Assembly (NCBI GenBank): GCA_942159475.1
Contig: OW804094.1
Coordinates: 46,310,966-46,374,965 of the forward strand
Direction: 5' to 3'
Length of the DNA: 64,000 bases
From: Sthenelais limicola
Taxonomy: Eukaryota > Annelida > Polychaeta > Phyllodocida > Sigalionidae
In this document: one piece after another, positions 10,682-22,705 of the stretch
Numbering within the stretch: the first letter of the stretch is position 1
Layout: the number at the start of each line of letters is the position of its first letter
Translations under genes and position numbers: made by a program
The notes under the pieces: model-generated
Seen by the model: only the letters and a program-made list of their open reading frames with translations
Databases searched by the model: none
Told to the model about the DNA's origin: nothing

Positions 10682-12593
10682 TAAAATATTACTCGTTCTT
10701 TCCAGTACAACCCCTGCACCCTGCCGAATCAGGTAATTTGAAGGTTCGAAGGCAGAACTGGTGCATATAACCTTAAAAGAAAAATATCAAATCGTTCGTC
10801 ACCTTCTCTGCCCATCAACCCCTGACAGTATAATAATACATATTTCAAACAATCTTCAATCAAATACAGTTCAAAAATTCAAAAGTCCTTGTGTATTCCA
10901 GTAGTGTATGTCCATGATAGCTAAAGTCCAACTACTCACCATCAAGATTGAGGAAAAGATCCTCATGATGTAGTCTATCACACCCATGGCAATTTTGTAG
11001 TTGGAAGTCTGGACAGGTCTATCGTGCAGGAGTCTGGATCTCGTGGTCTCTGGTCAAAGCGCCCAAAGGTGACCACTGTCCAGTTTCGCTGCTCTTTTAT
11101 GTCCAGAATTTCCTTCTGTTAGCTATCTAAAATCCCTAGCTCTCCTTTCATTGGAGGCATTCCTTTTATTTCCTGAGACCCTTGGATCCTCCCTTTTCTT
11201 TTCAAATAAGGCGATGGTCATAAAATTTCGGCATCGCGTCCTCGGATCCTTACCCTGTAGAGCTTCTCATTCGCTCTTCTCTTTGGATCGCCAGAGCAAC
11301 TCTCATGGCGTCCTTTCCTTTTCCAATCAGCTTAGAGTGACTCGAATTTTATAGATTCTAATTTGAATATTCTTCTACTTCCCCCCTCCTCCCCCTGAAG
11401 TGGGAAAAATATTTCCCCGATGAAGGATTTTATGAAGAGATGGCCAGTCCCTAAATATGGAGTTGTTGACTAATTGACCAGCGCGCAAACATCATACCAA
11501 TGCCTATGCTAGGCCATTGAGTGCAACTTGTCCGACCTAAAAATTCCTTCAGAGAGGGATCTGGATGGAAAAATGTAATTCTCAAGATTTTATCCTTCAT
11601 TTTCTTACTTAAACCTTTCCTCTAGTGTTTATTATGTCGATGTCCTTAGAGTCCTTCTTGTACCGTTCCTACCGCGGATTTTGTAAATCTGAATATCATT
11701 ATCTCAAGCAAGTGTACTATACATTCCTTCTCTTAATTCGTAACTTAATCATTCAATATATTGTAACCTCGCTGTAATAAACAGCGTTTCCTACAAAGTT
11801 TGCTAATTTAACTCCTAAAATATCTCTCATTCCCTGAAATAAGTATTTCTTAATTCTAGAAAAATGGAGCTTCTGAATAAATTGTCCGAGTGACAATTGA
11901 GTATAAAATTTTCTCCCGCCCCCTTTGGTGATCAGCCGTGTTGACGTTAATGGAGAATTCTAATAAATCGACTCTGAAATGTCGACTCTGCTAGGCGTGT
12001 TTATACACCAACATTCTTCAGACTCCATGACATATTCACTGGAGGGTATTTCTGAAGCAATCAAAACATCAGATTTTATTTGTTGTTCGCACCTAGCGCT
12101 TTCCTTACCAAACATTCCTCATTCCCCTATGTCCCCTTGATATTGGTAACGTTTGGTGATGAATTCCGGAAAGGTTAGCGCGTGCAACGACTTAACCTCT
12201 GCACCCCCTGACGCCTCGGCGTTTGTTATCCGGTGTGCTTCCTTATTACCTTCCAGAAAGTTTTTGCTACCCACCCTGGGTTAGGTGTACCTATTTTTTC
12301 CCAACAACCTGCTGGGCGCCTTATGCTCCTTCTATTCTTGCAAATCTAAAACGTAGTACAATTCTTCATTCTAATCCGGACATATCTCCTTTTCTAATTC
12401 TTCTAAACCTGTGTTTCTCTTTTTCCTTATTTTTATTTGTTCAAACTGAGTCACTCCCTGCGTTTTCATATTAATTTTCCTTTTCTTAACCTCTTGCTGG
12501 TTATTTTCTTACTTTTTATTCCTGCTATGTTCTTCTGCTCATTTCTTTTTCCCAAAATTACTGATTTGCAACTTATAGTTCTTTTCTAAGAGA
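10682..12593. other. Interval between integrase and env
   Basis: About 1.9 kb without a convincing ORF on the minus strand. In an env-carrying LTR element this interval could contain env leader exons and splice signals. Pyrimidine-rich tracts are present but I cannot fix an exon. Confidence 0.4.
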
Positions 12594-12977
12594 TCACATA
12601 TTTCTAAGCAACCTCGGGACAGATCTAGCCTCCAAAGTTCGATCAAGGTATTTTTCTTTTGCCGCTTCGTTGAGACAGTCATCTTCAACCCACTGTACTG
12701 ACTTATCCTTGAATTTAATTCTAAATCTTAAACCATGATCTTTCACTTTTATAATGTCTAAAATATCAGAGATCTCATAATACTTTGGGTCGCCATTATC
12801 TTTGACCTTGGTGGCTGTAGGAATTTTCGAGTCCCTCGCGTCCTCCTCCTTATTTGGGAGTTCGGACAGCTCATCCCCTGCTTCCGCCTCTTCGTCCTCC
12901 GGAATTTCTTCAGGATCGAGGGGGTCGTGCGGGTTGGGTTGGGAAATCTTTCTCTTCCAAAGGCTCCGGATCGGCAA
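12594..12977 (-). pseudogene. Pol C-terminal tail with chromodomain-like module
   Basis: A frame of 127 codons overlapping the end of the integrase frame by 68 bp. It has an acidic stretch (DPEEIPEDEEAEAGDE) followed by a segment starting YYEISDILDI, then FRIKFKDKSVQWVEDDCL, which has the order of a chromodomain (YEVEKIL ... YLVKWKG ... TWEP). Gypsy-type integrases often end in such a module, which directs integration to modified chromatin. Being out of frame with the GPY/F domain suggests a frameshift in the acidic linker. The chromodomain assignment is from pattern only. Confidence 0.5.
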
Positions 12978-13832
12978 ATGGCCCTACTAAAGGATTCCAT
13001 TTCCCAATATTTTGGTTTCTTACTTTCCCTGTTTTGAGCCTATCTACTGTTAGTGGCTTGGTCAAAATTTTTCCATCATTTATTCGTTTAAGGATAACTG
13101 TCTTTTCGGTAATAAACCTGACTATTAAGTATGGACCTTGATAAATACTACGTAATTTTAGCTTCTGCTTACCAGGCTTGGGAACTCTGGGCCAATATAA
13201 ATACACCACGTCCCCTATCTGCAAATCTGGGCAAAACACTTTTTTGTCATATCTTTTCTTATTACGCTCCTGGTTTGCTTCTAGGATTTTCTTTGCTACT
13301 CCTTCTGCCTTTTCTTGAGTTTGTAAAATTTCAGTGAATACCTCCCTTCTCGATTTGGGGTCTTCCAATGGGTCAACTAATTTTGTTTCCATTGGTAACA
13401 ACGCTTCCCTCCCGAATAATAGGAGAAAAGGGCTACATCCGTTTGCCTGTGTCAGGGATATATTAATAATGTAATTTATCAGAGGCAAACATTCGTCCCA
13501 GTCATCCTGGGACTCTGAAACTAGGAATCTTAGTTTATCTAGCACGTTTTTATTACATCTTTCCACTAAACCTGAAGCTTTCGGGTTAAGCGAAGTGATG
13601 AAGGAGTGCTTAATTCTCGCTCTCTGACAGAAATCTGCAAAAGCTTTGCTTATGAAAAGGGAACCGATATTATCCGTTTTACTGCCCCAAATCTTAATAT
13701 TACATGGTTGAAAAAGTTCTTTATCAAGGTATCCGCTGTAAGGTCAGGAACCGGTATTGATATGACAAATCGGCTATAATAATCACAAATATTTATTATA
13801 CGATCGACCAGAAATAAGTAAACAATTGACAC
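12910..13832 (-). pseudogene. Integrase, truncated and frameshifted
   Basis: Two frames together cover the catalytic core and C-terminus of a Gypsy-type integrase. The 13650-13832 frame has INICDYYSRF (first catalytic Asp) and PVPDLTADT. The 12910-13566 frame, open upstream to about 13690, holds the second Asp region (SKTDNIGSLF), the catalytic Glu (SGLVERCNKN) and the GPY/F-type domain (SIYQGPYLIVRFI). The zinc-binding N-terminus and all upstream pol domains are absent: the core is joined directly to LTR sequence at 13800/13801. Loss of the 5' part plus the frameshift near 13680 make it inactive. Confidence 0.75.
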
Positions 13833-13894
13833 TCATACAAATACAACATACACATAGGCTTAAATATTATAAAAAATAAATTGGGACATTGACA
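13801..13894 (-). repeat. 5' LTR remnant (94 bp)
   Basis: Identical to 4030-4123. On the minus strand it begins TGTCAATGTCCC at the element edge and ends at CGATCG where the integrase core starts. This is the fusion point of an internal deletion that removed the rest of the LTR, the primer-binding site, gag and most of pol. Confidence 0.85.
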
Positions 13895-14104
13895 CTAGCA
13901 AAGTCAGTAAACGTCCCTCAGTTATTATTGATACCATCGAACCTGCCCACACAATGGGCCACTCTAGCATCCTGCCAGGGCAAAGCACCTAAGCCCCTAT
14001 AATAATCAGCTAGTTTGACATGCTGTTCTTTTGCACAGTTGGTGTGGTTGCAATGTTCAGTTGCAGCCAAGGCTAAGAGTTCAAAATTGTCATGTTCGTT
14101 TCTG

Positions 14105-15061
14105 TCAGTTCCTCTCTCTGTGTAACTGGGCCCCAATGTTCCAGTGCAGGTAATTGTGGAGGATGCACATTGCCTGGACAAGAATCTCAACACTGTCAGG
14201 CATCATGTGGATGGTGGTGTGGAGGAGCCTGAACCAACTTGACAGGACCCCAAATGCATTCTCCACCACCATCCTAGCCCTGCTCAGTCGATAAGAGAAA
14301 ATATTGTTACCATTGTCATGACCTCCTCCCGGGAAGGGCTTAATGAGGCGATTGGTTAACTTAAAGGCATCGTCGCCAATGAAATGGAAACAACAGTCCT
14401 CCTCAGTGCCCGACAGGTGGAAGGAGTCGGGAAGAACTAGATGGCCTGATTCCATGGTCGCTTTAAAGTCACACTCTTGCCAAATGCCTGCATCTCCAAG
14501 GCTACCCTTTATGCCCATGTTCATGCAGAGGAACTCCATGTTACTATCGATGACTGCCATAAGCACCACAATAGTAAAATTGCTTGTAATTGCGATGCCG
14601 AGAGCCACTGCCCTCGGGCTTGACAATACTGATGTGCTTCCCATCTATGGCCCCCAAATAGCCAAAATACTGGGACTTGTCTGCAAAGCCATCTGCAATG
14701 GTGATCCACTCGTCAGGAGATGTAGGCACCTGTAGGCATAGATTCATCACAAACAAACAAAAATTAATTACAATAAAAATAACACATGCACAGAAAGGGT
14801 GCATTTTCACTATGTTTCTGCCAGTGAATAAGTACAAGGACACATCCTTAAAATACTGATCTTCTTTGAAAGAGAGGTATATCATTACAATAACATTCGT
14901 ACAGGGAAAATTTTTCTAACATAGCTAGATATCAATGTCATTACCTTCAAATATTCTGGTCCCAATTCTGATATGATGGCCCGACAGGTGTCCAGGATTA
15001 TTGGGGTGACCATAGAATAGCCAAGCAGGAACAAGTCTTGAAGGGATTTGTGATCAAGGCC
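14105..15061 (-). pseudogene. PIF/Harbinger (HARBI1-like) DDE transposase, one frameshift
   Basis: Three minus-strand frames line up with the DDE_Tnp_4 domain. Exon A (14945-15061) carries SLQDLFLLGYSMVTPIILDT and begins after an acceptor-like TTGCATTGTAG. It ends at a GTAATG donor, and a phase-0 intron of 215 bp (14730-14944) ends in CTACAG. Exon B starts VPTSPDEW and contains YLGAIDGKH (first Asp). A one-base shift near 14570 is needed to continue to AVIDSNMEF (second Asp) and ARMVVENAFG (catalytic Glu), ending at 14105. HARBI1-family nucleases cut and paste elements flanked by 3-bp TWA duplications. Upstream exons are missing or displaced by the adjacent LINE. The frameshift suggests a dead copy. 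Confidence 0.75.
14730..14944 (-). other. Predicted intron in the Harbinger transposase
   Basis: The minus strand has AAG/GTAATG at 14945/14944 and CTACAG/GTGCC at 14730/14729. Joining is phase 0 and keeps the domain order, LGPEYLK followed by VPTSPDEW. In-frame reading through the intron hits stops. Confidence 0.65.
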
Positions 15062-15149
15062 TACAATGCAATAGCACAAACTCCGTCAGTTATTTTTTTT
15101 TGGTTTTTTTATTGGTGCCATTTCCCTAAGTGCACAATATGGAACTTAC

Positions 15150-18100
15150 AATGATCCTTAACTAGGCTATGGTATACAAAGGGACACGATCATTGATCAT
15201 TTTCTTATTAGGAGTCGTATTGATGTAAGGGCTGGTGTTATAAGGTATTCACTTTCAGATCATCAAGCAATCTATGCTATTATGAGAAAAATTGTTGAGC
15301 CTAAGAAGAAGGTTAAAATAAAAGGGAGATGTTTAAAGAACTATAATTATGATGCCTTAAAACATGAATTGGATAAAGTTGATTGGAAGGTGTATTATAC
15401 ACTAACAGATCCTAATGGTTGCTGGAATTTCATTTTTAAAAATCTGGTAAGGATTGTCAATAAATTAGCCCCTTTTAAGGAATTTAAGGAAAGGGATGTA
15501 AGGCCTGGTTGGTATACTATTGAGATAGCTGAGCTTACTAAGGATAGAGAGAGATTATATAAGATTGCCAATAGAACTAAGAACATTGAAGATATAAAGG
15601 CAGCTAAGTATGCCCGTAGTTTGTGTAATAATAGAACTAAACGAGCAAAATCAGACTATTATAAGAACTTATTAGAAAAGCATAAAAAAGATTCGAATAA
15701 ATTTTGGAAAGTAATTAAGGAGGTAGATAAAAAGGCTGATGGTAAAATTTTGAACTTGACAATCGAGGGTGTCAGTACTCATGGTCAGGAATTGACAAAT
15801 AGTTTAAATAAGCACTTCTGCGAGATTGGTGAAAAAATAAATGAGAAAATTGGTGTACATGGTTGTATAAGACAAGATGAGAAGAGAGATGAATTACTTG
15901 AAAATATAGAGATTGATATGGTTGAAACTATGAAATTGTTTGAAAATATCGACGTAAATAAGAGTTCTGGGTGTGGCAATATTTCGTCTAAAATTTATAA
16001 GGATTGTTTTAGAATACTTATAATGGAAATGACATATCTATATAGGATGTCGATCAGACAAGGAGTTTTTCCTAGTTTATGGAAATGTGCTACAGTTGTG
16101 CCCATACCGAAGGTGAATAACCCAAGAACAGAGAATGATGTTAGACCTATATCGTTGACACATGTGGCTGGGAAGATTTTGGAAAAAATTGTGGTAGAAA
16201 AATTGATGGACTTCTTATGTTTCAAAGGGATAATTAGTAAACAGCAAAAAGGATACCAAAAGGGATTATCGACTAGTGATGCTCTAGCAGAATTTATTAA
16301 AGATGTTAATCTGGCTAATAGTTTAAAGATGGTTACGGTAGCGTGCTTCGTTGACTTTAGCAAGGCCTTCAATTCGGTTGTGCCTGCCTTAATGATGAAT
16401 AAATTGGAGGATATAGGGGTCACGACATGTTTGAGAGAATGGTTTAGATCCTATTTAACTGAGCGTACTCAGAAAGTAAGACTTGATGGAATTTTGTCGG
16501 ATGTATCCCCTATTAACTATGGTGTACCCCAAGGCTCCATCCTTGGGCCAATTTTGTACTTGATATATGCCAACGACTTAAAACATTTAAATTTAGGATC
16601 GAAGTACCTACAATACGCGGATGACACCGTTTTTTACTTTTCTGGTAATAATAGGAATGAATGTCAGAATGTACTTAATAGAGATATGGTAGTGTTTGAT
16701 AAATGGAGCAAGGGTAACAGACTGTTGGTGAATAGTAAAAAAACGAAAATTATGGTTTTTGGTGTTGATAAAAATAAAGGTAACAATTTAGACCCTATGA
16801 CTGTAAAATTTGATAAAGATAATATTGAAAGGGTGACTTGTTATACTTACTTAGAGATTACGATTGATGATAGATTATTAATGAAGGAACAATATAAAAG
16901 TCTGGTAAAACAATTAAACGACAAAATATTTGCATTTAGAAGAATAAGGCCAGATGTTACAAAATTAGCGGCTATATTAATTGCAAAAGCGAAATTGTTA
17001 TCTATATTTGATTATAGCTTGTTTAGCCTTTGTTGTCTAACCCAGACTGATCTGGGGAAATTACAAAAAATTCAAAACCGAATTCTTAGAATCGCTTTAA
17101 GCTGTGACTATCTAGTAAGCAATATTGAAATTTTAAGATTAACTGGTGTTATGAGCATTAAACAGAGAATGAGATATAATTTATGTAATATTGGACATAA
17201 GGAAGTTTATAAGGAAGGTAATGCGGTGTTCCCAGCTAGAAACACGAGACAGGCCATGGCACCTATGCTAGGCAATTTTGCACCCAAGACAAATAAGGAT
17301 GAGAGATGTTTGTGGAACTGTATTAATGTAAATTGGAATGGACTTAGCGCTGATTTGAGATTGATAGGTGATGAAAGGTTTTTCAAGAGTCTCCTAAAGA
17401 AAAGAATTAAATTAGAAAATGGATAAACATAACCCCCCCCCAACCCCTACCCCCCACCCCACCCCACCCCACCCCCAAGAAAACCCCCTTTTTTTTTACC
17501 TCCCCTCCGCCTAACAATCACAAACTGTGAACTGGAGAACTTGATTAATCTAGATATGTATTATGTACCCTTTATCCTTTATTCTTATTCTTATTCATAT
17601 ATAAGATGTATGTTATTGTATATAGGATGGAAAAATGTAAAACCATCAACAGCTTGAAAGATAACAATTTGTTTGGAAGTATTATTATATTATATAATGT
17701 CACACTGATTGTAAAAAAAAAAAATTGTTAATTATCGTGATAATGAAGTAACTAATTACTGCAACACCACCATACAAAAAATGGAAATTGAGCAGTTATA
17801 AATATATTCGTAGTTGTAATAACACGTTCCATCATCTCACCTCTCTGTAAGAGGCAGAAGTAATTAATTAGCCAGGAACACTATTTTTTTTTTTCATTAA
17901 TTCATTTATTCATCCACATCTCATCTCATTATTATCATACATTACTCTTGTGAAAGAGCAGAGACATATATTATTCGTAAAAAAATCTTTAATGCTATGT
18001 TTTTAAAATTATTGAAAGTATGTACATAAAGACTTATGAAATGAACTTAAATACGCCTAGGTCGCACTATAAAGGTAGATAAATTGTAAATGGAATGAAA

Positions 18101-18263
18101 GTGCATATATGACCGTGATTGTAAAATTATTAGGAAGAATCCCTAGAACCCTGACTGTATAATATATTGTAAGATATCAGGGCATGCGGAAAATCACCCC
18201 TAGGGTGAAATTGCATTATATTGTCATTAATTCCTGAATAAAGATTTTAGAACAAAAAAAAAA
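15150..18263 (+). mobile_element. 5'-truncated non-LTR retrotransposon (LINE)
   Basis: Begins inside the C-terminal part of an apurinic-type endonuclease (DTIIDHFLI ... YSLSDHQAIY) and continues through reverse transcriptase to a 3' UTR. The 3' end has AATAAA at about 18237 followed by a run of ten A at about 18254-18263, as expected for a LINE tail. The 3' UTR starts with a C-rich low-complexity stretch (17433-17477). The 5' boundary is approximate. Confidence 0.75.
15282..17426 (+). CDS. LINE ORF2, reverse transcriptase
   Basis: 714 codons from the first ATG; the frame is open about 130 bp further upstream and includes the end of the endonuclease (SDH motif), so the ATG is not the original start. 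Residues about 20-190 are the lysine-rich linker between endonuclease and RT. RT motifs follow in order: [28 protein letters not shown] (catalytic Asp near 358), [15 protein letters not shown], and LQYADDTVFY (YADD at 445-448). A C-terminal region with KLQKIQNRILRIAL fits the CR1/Jockey-like group. No frameshift is seen, so this copy is young although 5'-truncated. Clade beyond CR1/Jockey-like is not assigned. Confidence 0.85.
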   Translation: MRKIVEPKKKVKIKGRCLKNYNYDALKHELDKVDWKVYYTLTDPNGCWNFIFKNLVRIVNKLAPFKEFKERDVRPGWYTIEIAELTKDRERLYKIANRTKNIEDIKAAKYARSLCNNRTKRAKSDYYKNLLEKHKKDSNKFWKVIKEVDKKADGKILNLTIEGVSTHGQELTNSLNKHFCEIGEKINEKIGVHGCIRQDEKRDELLENIEIDMVETMKLFENIDVNKSSGCGNISSKIYKDCFRILIMEMTYLYRMSIRQGVFPSLWKCATVVPIPKVNNPRTENDVRPISLTHVAGKILEKIVVEKLMDFLCFKGIISKQQKGYQKGLSTSDALAEFIKDVNLANSLKMVTVACFVDFSKAFNSVVPALMMNKLEDIGVTTCLREWFRSYLTERTQKVRLDGILSDVSPINYGVPQGSILGPILYLIYANDLKHLNLGSKYLQYADDTVFYFSGNNRNECQNVLNRDMVVFDKWSKGNRLLVNSKKTKIMVFGVDKNKGNNLDPMTVKFDKDNIERVTCYTYLEITIDDRLLMKEQYKSLVKQLNDKIFAFRRIRPDVTKLAAILIAKAKLLSIFDYSLFSLCCLTQTDLGKLQKIQNRILRIALSCDYLVSNIEILRLTGVMSIKQRMRYNLCNIGHKEVYKEGNAVFPARNTRQAMAPMLGNFAPKTNKDERCLWNCINVNWNGLSADLRLIGDERFFKSLLKKRIKLENG

Positions 18264-19690
18264 CTAATTTCGAGAATTAGAGGTGGGAAATGAGGCTGGA
18301 AAGATCAGTGCTATAATCTCCTGAATTCCTACAATTTGACACCCCTCAACCATTCCTACAGGGCGTCATAACTCATAAGCTAAGTTGATGATCTATATTT
18401 ATTTCACATAAAATGCTTAACTTGGCAATGAGTATCTCTGTTGAAAGTTTTAGAGAAATTCATCCAGAAAAAAATTCCATACCAAGTTACCTTAGCTGAA
18501 GAACATTTGTCATAATGAGTCATGTTTAATCAACGCAATGTACACCTCCGGATGATAAATAACTAATGGAACAGAGCTGGGGACATATGCAGACTTGACT
18601 TATATATACAGCAAGGTCCTCCTGAAGTAAAGAAAAAAACATTAAATGTATGTCTCTGGTCAGTCTCACTTAAGTCTTGCATTTGTGTTATATCATATTA
18701 CGTAACAATGATGTAATATGATAGTACTGCATGAGTAGCTGGTCTGGCATAATGATTGCATGGACCCAAGACGATTCCCTCACATTAAACCAACATTCAT
18801 GAGTGGAGTTTCTAGTTAATTTCTAGGCACAAGCCACAGTGGGCAGTGGAGTGGGGTGGATTTAAGCTGAGCGGGCCCCTTGAACTGCCCATGTTAAGCC
18901 ACTGAGCCGCTAGTGGAGAGTCTTTGTCTGGGTGAGCCTGGCTTGGCGGCGTGACATGCTCCTATGCCCCCTGTTGTGGTGATGTAAGATGGCCGCCCGC
19001 TGTTCTTCACTAGGCCAGGTCCAAATCCTTCGCTGATAGTTTAATCGAAAATTTCATTTTTAGCTTCTCAGAAAATTCGAGAAGCTTAGTGAATTGCGTA
19101 CCATTCTGTCAATCATCTTCATCACCATCATGAATGTGTGAGATGGTTGTGGGGTAACAATCAGTGTGAAATCATCTGTCTGATCAGTTTGCATGTTTGC
19201 AGAAGGCTTATCTACTCCACCCATTTCCCACCTCCAAACCTCCACCCTGCCCCCTCTCTGGTTATTACATAATAAGACAAACAAGGTCTGCCCTTGCCTT
19301 CCAGCTCCCTCCCTCCCTTGCCTTTCACTCATTACCCCCATCTCTCTTTCTCTCTCACTCTGAGTGCTGTTTTAGTGCACTATCTCTATCCCTCCTTCCC
19401 CCCCCCCCTCTCTCTCTCTCTGTACATCCCTCTCTCCCCTCTGTCTCTGTCCTTCCCTCCCTTTAGTTGGAGAGGGGGAGGAAAGGGGGAGAAGGAAAAT
19501 TGATAGATGTATAGGAGTGTTTTTATTCTTTTGTTGGAAAACCTATTATACATGATCAATCTTTGGAGGGATTTAGACTCTCTCTCTCTCTCTCTTTCTG
19601 AAATTCTCTCAGAGAAACAATGTCACTGGATGGGGTGAACTCTTCCTCACACTCCACCTGCCTGCATATACCTGTATATATATGGGACAA

Positions 19691-19758
19691 TCGACTTTAC
19701 GAGGGGGTACCTCGACTTTACGAGGGGGTACCTCGACTTTACGAGGGGGTACCTCGAC
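19691..19758 (+). repeat. 21-bp tandem repeat, three copies
   Basis: CTCGACTTTACGAGGGGGTAC repeats three times with no mismatch, then decays to CTCGACCTCGGCG. The unit itself contains the inverted pair CTCG/CGAG. Confidence 0.95.
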
Positions 19759-20188
19759 CTCGGCGTAGGTGAAGGGTTCTTTCTTTTATCTCAGCAGGCT
19801 TATGTAAACAAACTGTATGCTACATATGGATAAATTATGTAGGTCTGTACACACTTTTATCGATGTACCGAATAACTTGCTTCAACTTAGGTTTGTAGTT
19901 ATTTCAGAACAAAAATTAAATCTATGTTAGAAATAATGAAACATTTTGTAACCTTAATATCAGGCTATTCTGAGAATATTTATACTTGATGTATAAAAAT
20001 GTTTATTAGACCTGAATAAAATATTTGCAAAATCAAAATCAATAGTATGTTGTCTTGTTTCATCAACAGGTTAACCATTGTACATGGTTAAGGGATTGTG
20101 TATTTACACATATAAGCACTTTTAATTAAATATTCTGCATTTTCAGTTGAACAAAAACTAAATTTCTGTAACTATGACTTGACATTGT

Positions 20189-20402
20189 GCACAAATAGTT
20201 GATACTGAGAAGTTGTTTCCTTTGGAAACGCAGAATATATATACATTAAGTGAAACTGATTATAAAGTTAAATAGAAAAATAGTTGATTAAATCGCGCAC
20301 AAATAATTGATACTGAGAAGTCGTTTCCTTTGGAAACGCAGAATATATACATTAAGTTAAACTGATTATAAAGTTAAATAGAAAAATAGTTGATTAAATC
20401 AT
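20189..20402 (+). repeat. 108-bp tandem duplication
   Basis: Copy one 20189-20296, copy two 20297-20402, both starting GCACAAATA and sharing GTTTCCTTTGGAAACGCAG. Differences are a few substitutions and a two-base TA loss in the second copy. GTTTCCTTTGGAAAC is itself an imperfect palindrome. Confidence 0.9.
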
Positions 20403-22556
20403 TGATTAACTTAATAAACTTATAACTTGTTTCTATAGTGGAGGACCCGCATTAGCATATTATGTGGGGATTTTAAAAACATGTATTTTCAGAAAATGTA
20501 ATCAACGTATGCCGACATATATTTTGATTTTTTCATCTCCATATGCAAGACTTAAATGAGACTGACCCATATACTCATTATAGAGTTGTACACGTTGGTA
20601 TCTCTAGTACCAAATCATATCATTCAATTCATCACTACATAGACTATTGAGATTTGGGGGGGGGCACTTTTCGGGATTAGGAGCACCGATAGTGATATAA
20701 TACACACTAATGTATGAATGTGATTGGAGAAAAAAGAATAACGTGGATTCTGAAGATGAGTTGCTCCATTTATTTTTACTTTTGACCATATAGACTATAA
20801 AATGTTTACTGTAACTGATTCTTGTTGATAGTTATAATTATGCAGCACTCTCCATTATTTCCGCATTCACATAATAAGCCCTTCTATTCCTTCCATACAG
20901 GGACAGCAGAGATGGATACTTTCCTTAGAGATATAAAACGCGTACCCTGCTTAGGGTTATTAATGATACAGACCAATAGCTTTGGAAACAAACCACACGT
21001 TATTCATTGGATAACAACATAACAAAAACTTATTCTTCTAACAATTTATTCATCCTTCACAAGAAAAATAACATTATGTAGCATGCATCATGAAAATAAG
21101 CAAAAGCTCCATTCCCCACACTCTCCCATATGATAATTACGTTTTAAAATCATAATATCAAAACCATTCGATAAAAATGCTATCGGGGCACATATACAGA
21201 CAGGATTCGTACAAAGAAGTACTTTCTTAAATATTATGCTCATATACATAGTAATACTGATATAGAATTGATCACCAGCTTACAGTAGGCTTATAGCTGT
21301 CTAGAAATCACAATAAGTACCATATATCATCAATTAGTATTCTCCTTATGCTTAGCTTTAAACGATTTGTAAATTAAATACATTTATAGTACACGTGGTA
21401 TGTGGGTGTTATGTTTCCGTAGATAAATGTGTCTATTACATATTTTTGTAGTAGATTGTTCAATGAAAGTTTAATTCAAAAAGCCTATAATATGTAGACC
21501 ATTGGCTCGAAATATAAGAAAATCCATGATGATATGATCAAGTGAATCTGAATACTGCGTCAGCTTAAGTATACTCATTGGCCTAAGTAACTATATACCG
21601 GTATACAATAGGCATACCGTTCATAAGACATCACAACCATTGGAATAACTTATGAAATGCGAACATCCCTACACTTTACAAAGTGTATGATTATTATACA
21701 TGATGTGAGAGATGGGCGACGAACCTCCGAAAATATATGCTCTGCTAAAACCCATACATCGATCACTATGCTACAGTAAAATTTTAGTCCAAACATGACT
21801 CTAGAATAACATACTGGATAACCTGTCATCAAAATACTTGTCAGTTTGAATCTCCATAAAATCGCTTGATAATAATAAGCTATAAAGACGGATTAACATC
21901 GAGAAGCGCGCTTTGCCTTTAACCTTGAGGCTAAAATAAAATGAATCACTTCAAAACATTGAAACATTTTCGAATATTTGATTCATAGAACTAATCATTG
22001 ACGAATTCAATATATTTGACGCAATACTCAATGATACCATTGATTAGCAACTCTGCCATATCAATTTATCTTAGAAAAAATGTATTTCATCACCATGTTC
22101 ATAACTCCCAAGTGAGAGCTACATCAGGGAATTTTAGGGAATTCACGATCGGTAACATACAAAATTATATAATAGGCCTATATTTTTTTTCGTTTTAATG
22201 GCTTAAAACTACCAGTTGATCCTGCGTTGACACGTAACCACATGGCACTATAATATGGGGGGAGCATATGGGCCCTGTTCACCCCACCCCCCGCTTCTTA
22301 CATCACTGCACACAAGACATCAGACTACTTGGCAAATGATTGAATGCCAAATTACTTTCCCATCAACGCATATAAGTATTCACGTATACTTTCGTAGAAT
22401 TCCTTAACACATTAATACATATTTGGTATCAAAATTACCACACAGGTTGAACTTACATGCATACAATGGCTCTTGTATTTAGTATAATCATCAGTATTGT
22501 CACCGTATCTACCTGCTACATTGATATATCTATACAACTGACTCGGAGATGGCTGC

Positions 22557-22705
22557 CTATAATATGTTATTGGTATGTAAAGCCAAGGCATCAGTTAGTT
22601 TCTGACGGAGTACTGATGGGGAGAAAACTCCAAATTCAGTCACTATCCCACCAGTAACGAGCTCTGCAGGTGTAACGTCAAATGCTGGGTTCCACACACC
22701 AATAC
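22557..22705 (-). CDS. MRI1: MRI1 exon 5 and stop
   Basis: 149 nt after acceptor TATATCTCCAG; 48 residues beginning [12 protein letters not shown] and ending LALHTNNIL before the stop. Confidence 0.95.

Larger units (their letters stand above)
2917..13894 (-). mobile_element. Envelope-bearing LTR retroelement (errantivirus-like), 5'-deleted and degraded
   Basis: Read on the minus strand, the element has a 94-bp 5' LTR remnant (13801-13894), integrase C-terminal half, chromodomain-like tail, Env with a basic cleavage site, transmembrane segment, accessory ORFs, a polypurine tract (4124-4131) and a 3' LTR starting at 4123. The 94 bp at 13801-13894 are identical to 4030-4123, which fixes both LTR starts (TGTCAATGTCCC). 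The right flank begins CTAG at 13895. A CTAG followed by TG occurs at 2913-2918, so I propose 2917 as the outer end of the 3' LTR with a 4-bp CTAG duplication; this left boundary is tentative. Gag, protease, RT and RNase H are missing because sequence jumps from LTR position 94 directly into the integrase core. Integrase and env have frameshifts, so this copy is not autonomous. Confidence 0.75.
18264..22556. other. Noncoding region with simple repeats, 3' of MRI1
   Basis: No exon supported. It holds CT-rich low-complexity DNA (about 19210-19470), a 21-bp triplicate, a 108-bp tandem duplication, and AT-rich sequence. The part nearest 22556 is presumably the MRI1 3' UTR, but I did not find a convincing poly(A) signal. 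Confidence 0.5.

Noticed and set aside
19197..19503. Pro/Ser/Leu-rich ORFs
   Set aside because: Pure CT-rich low complexity; no start context or domain.
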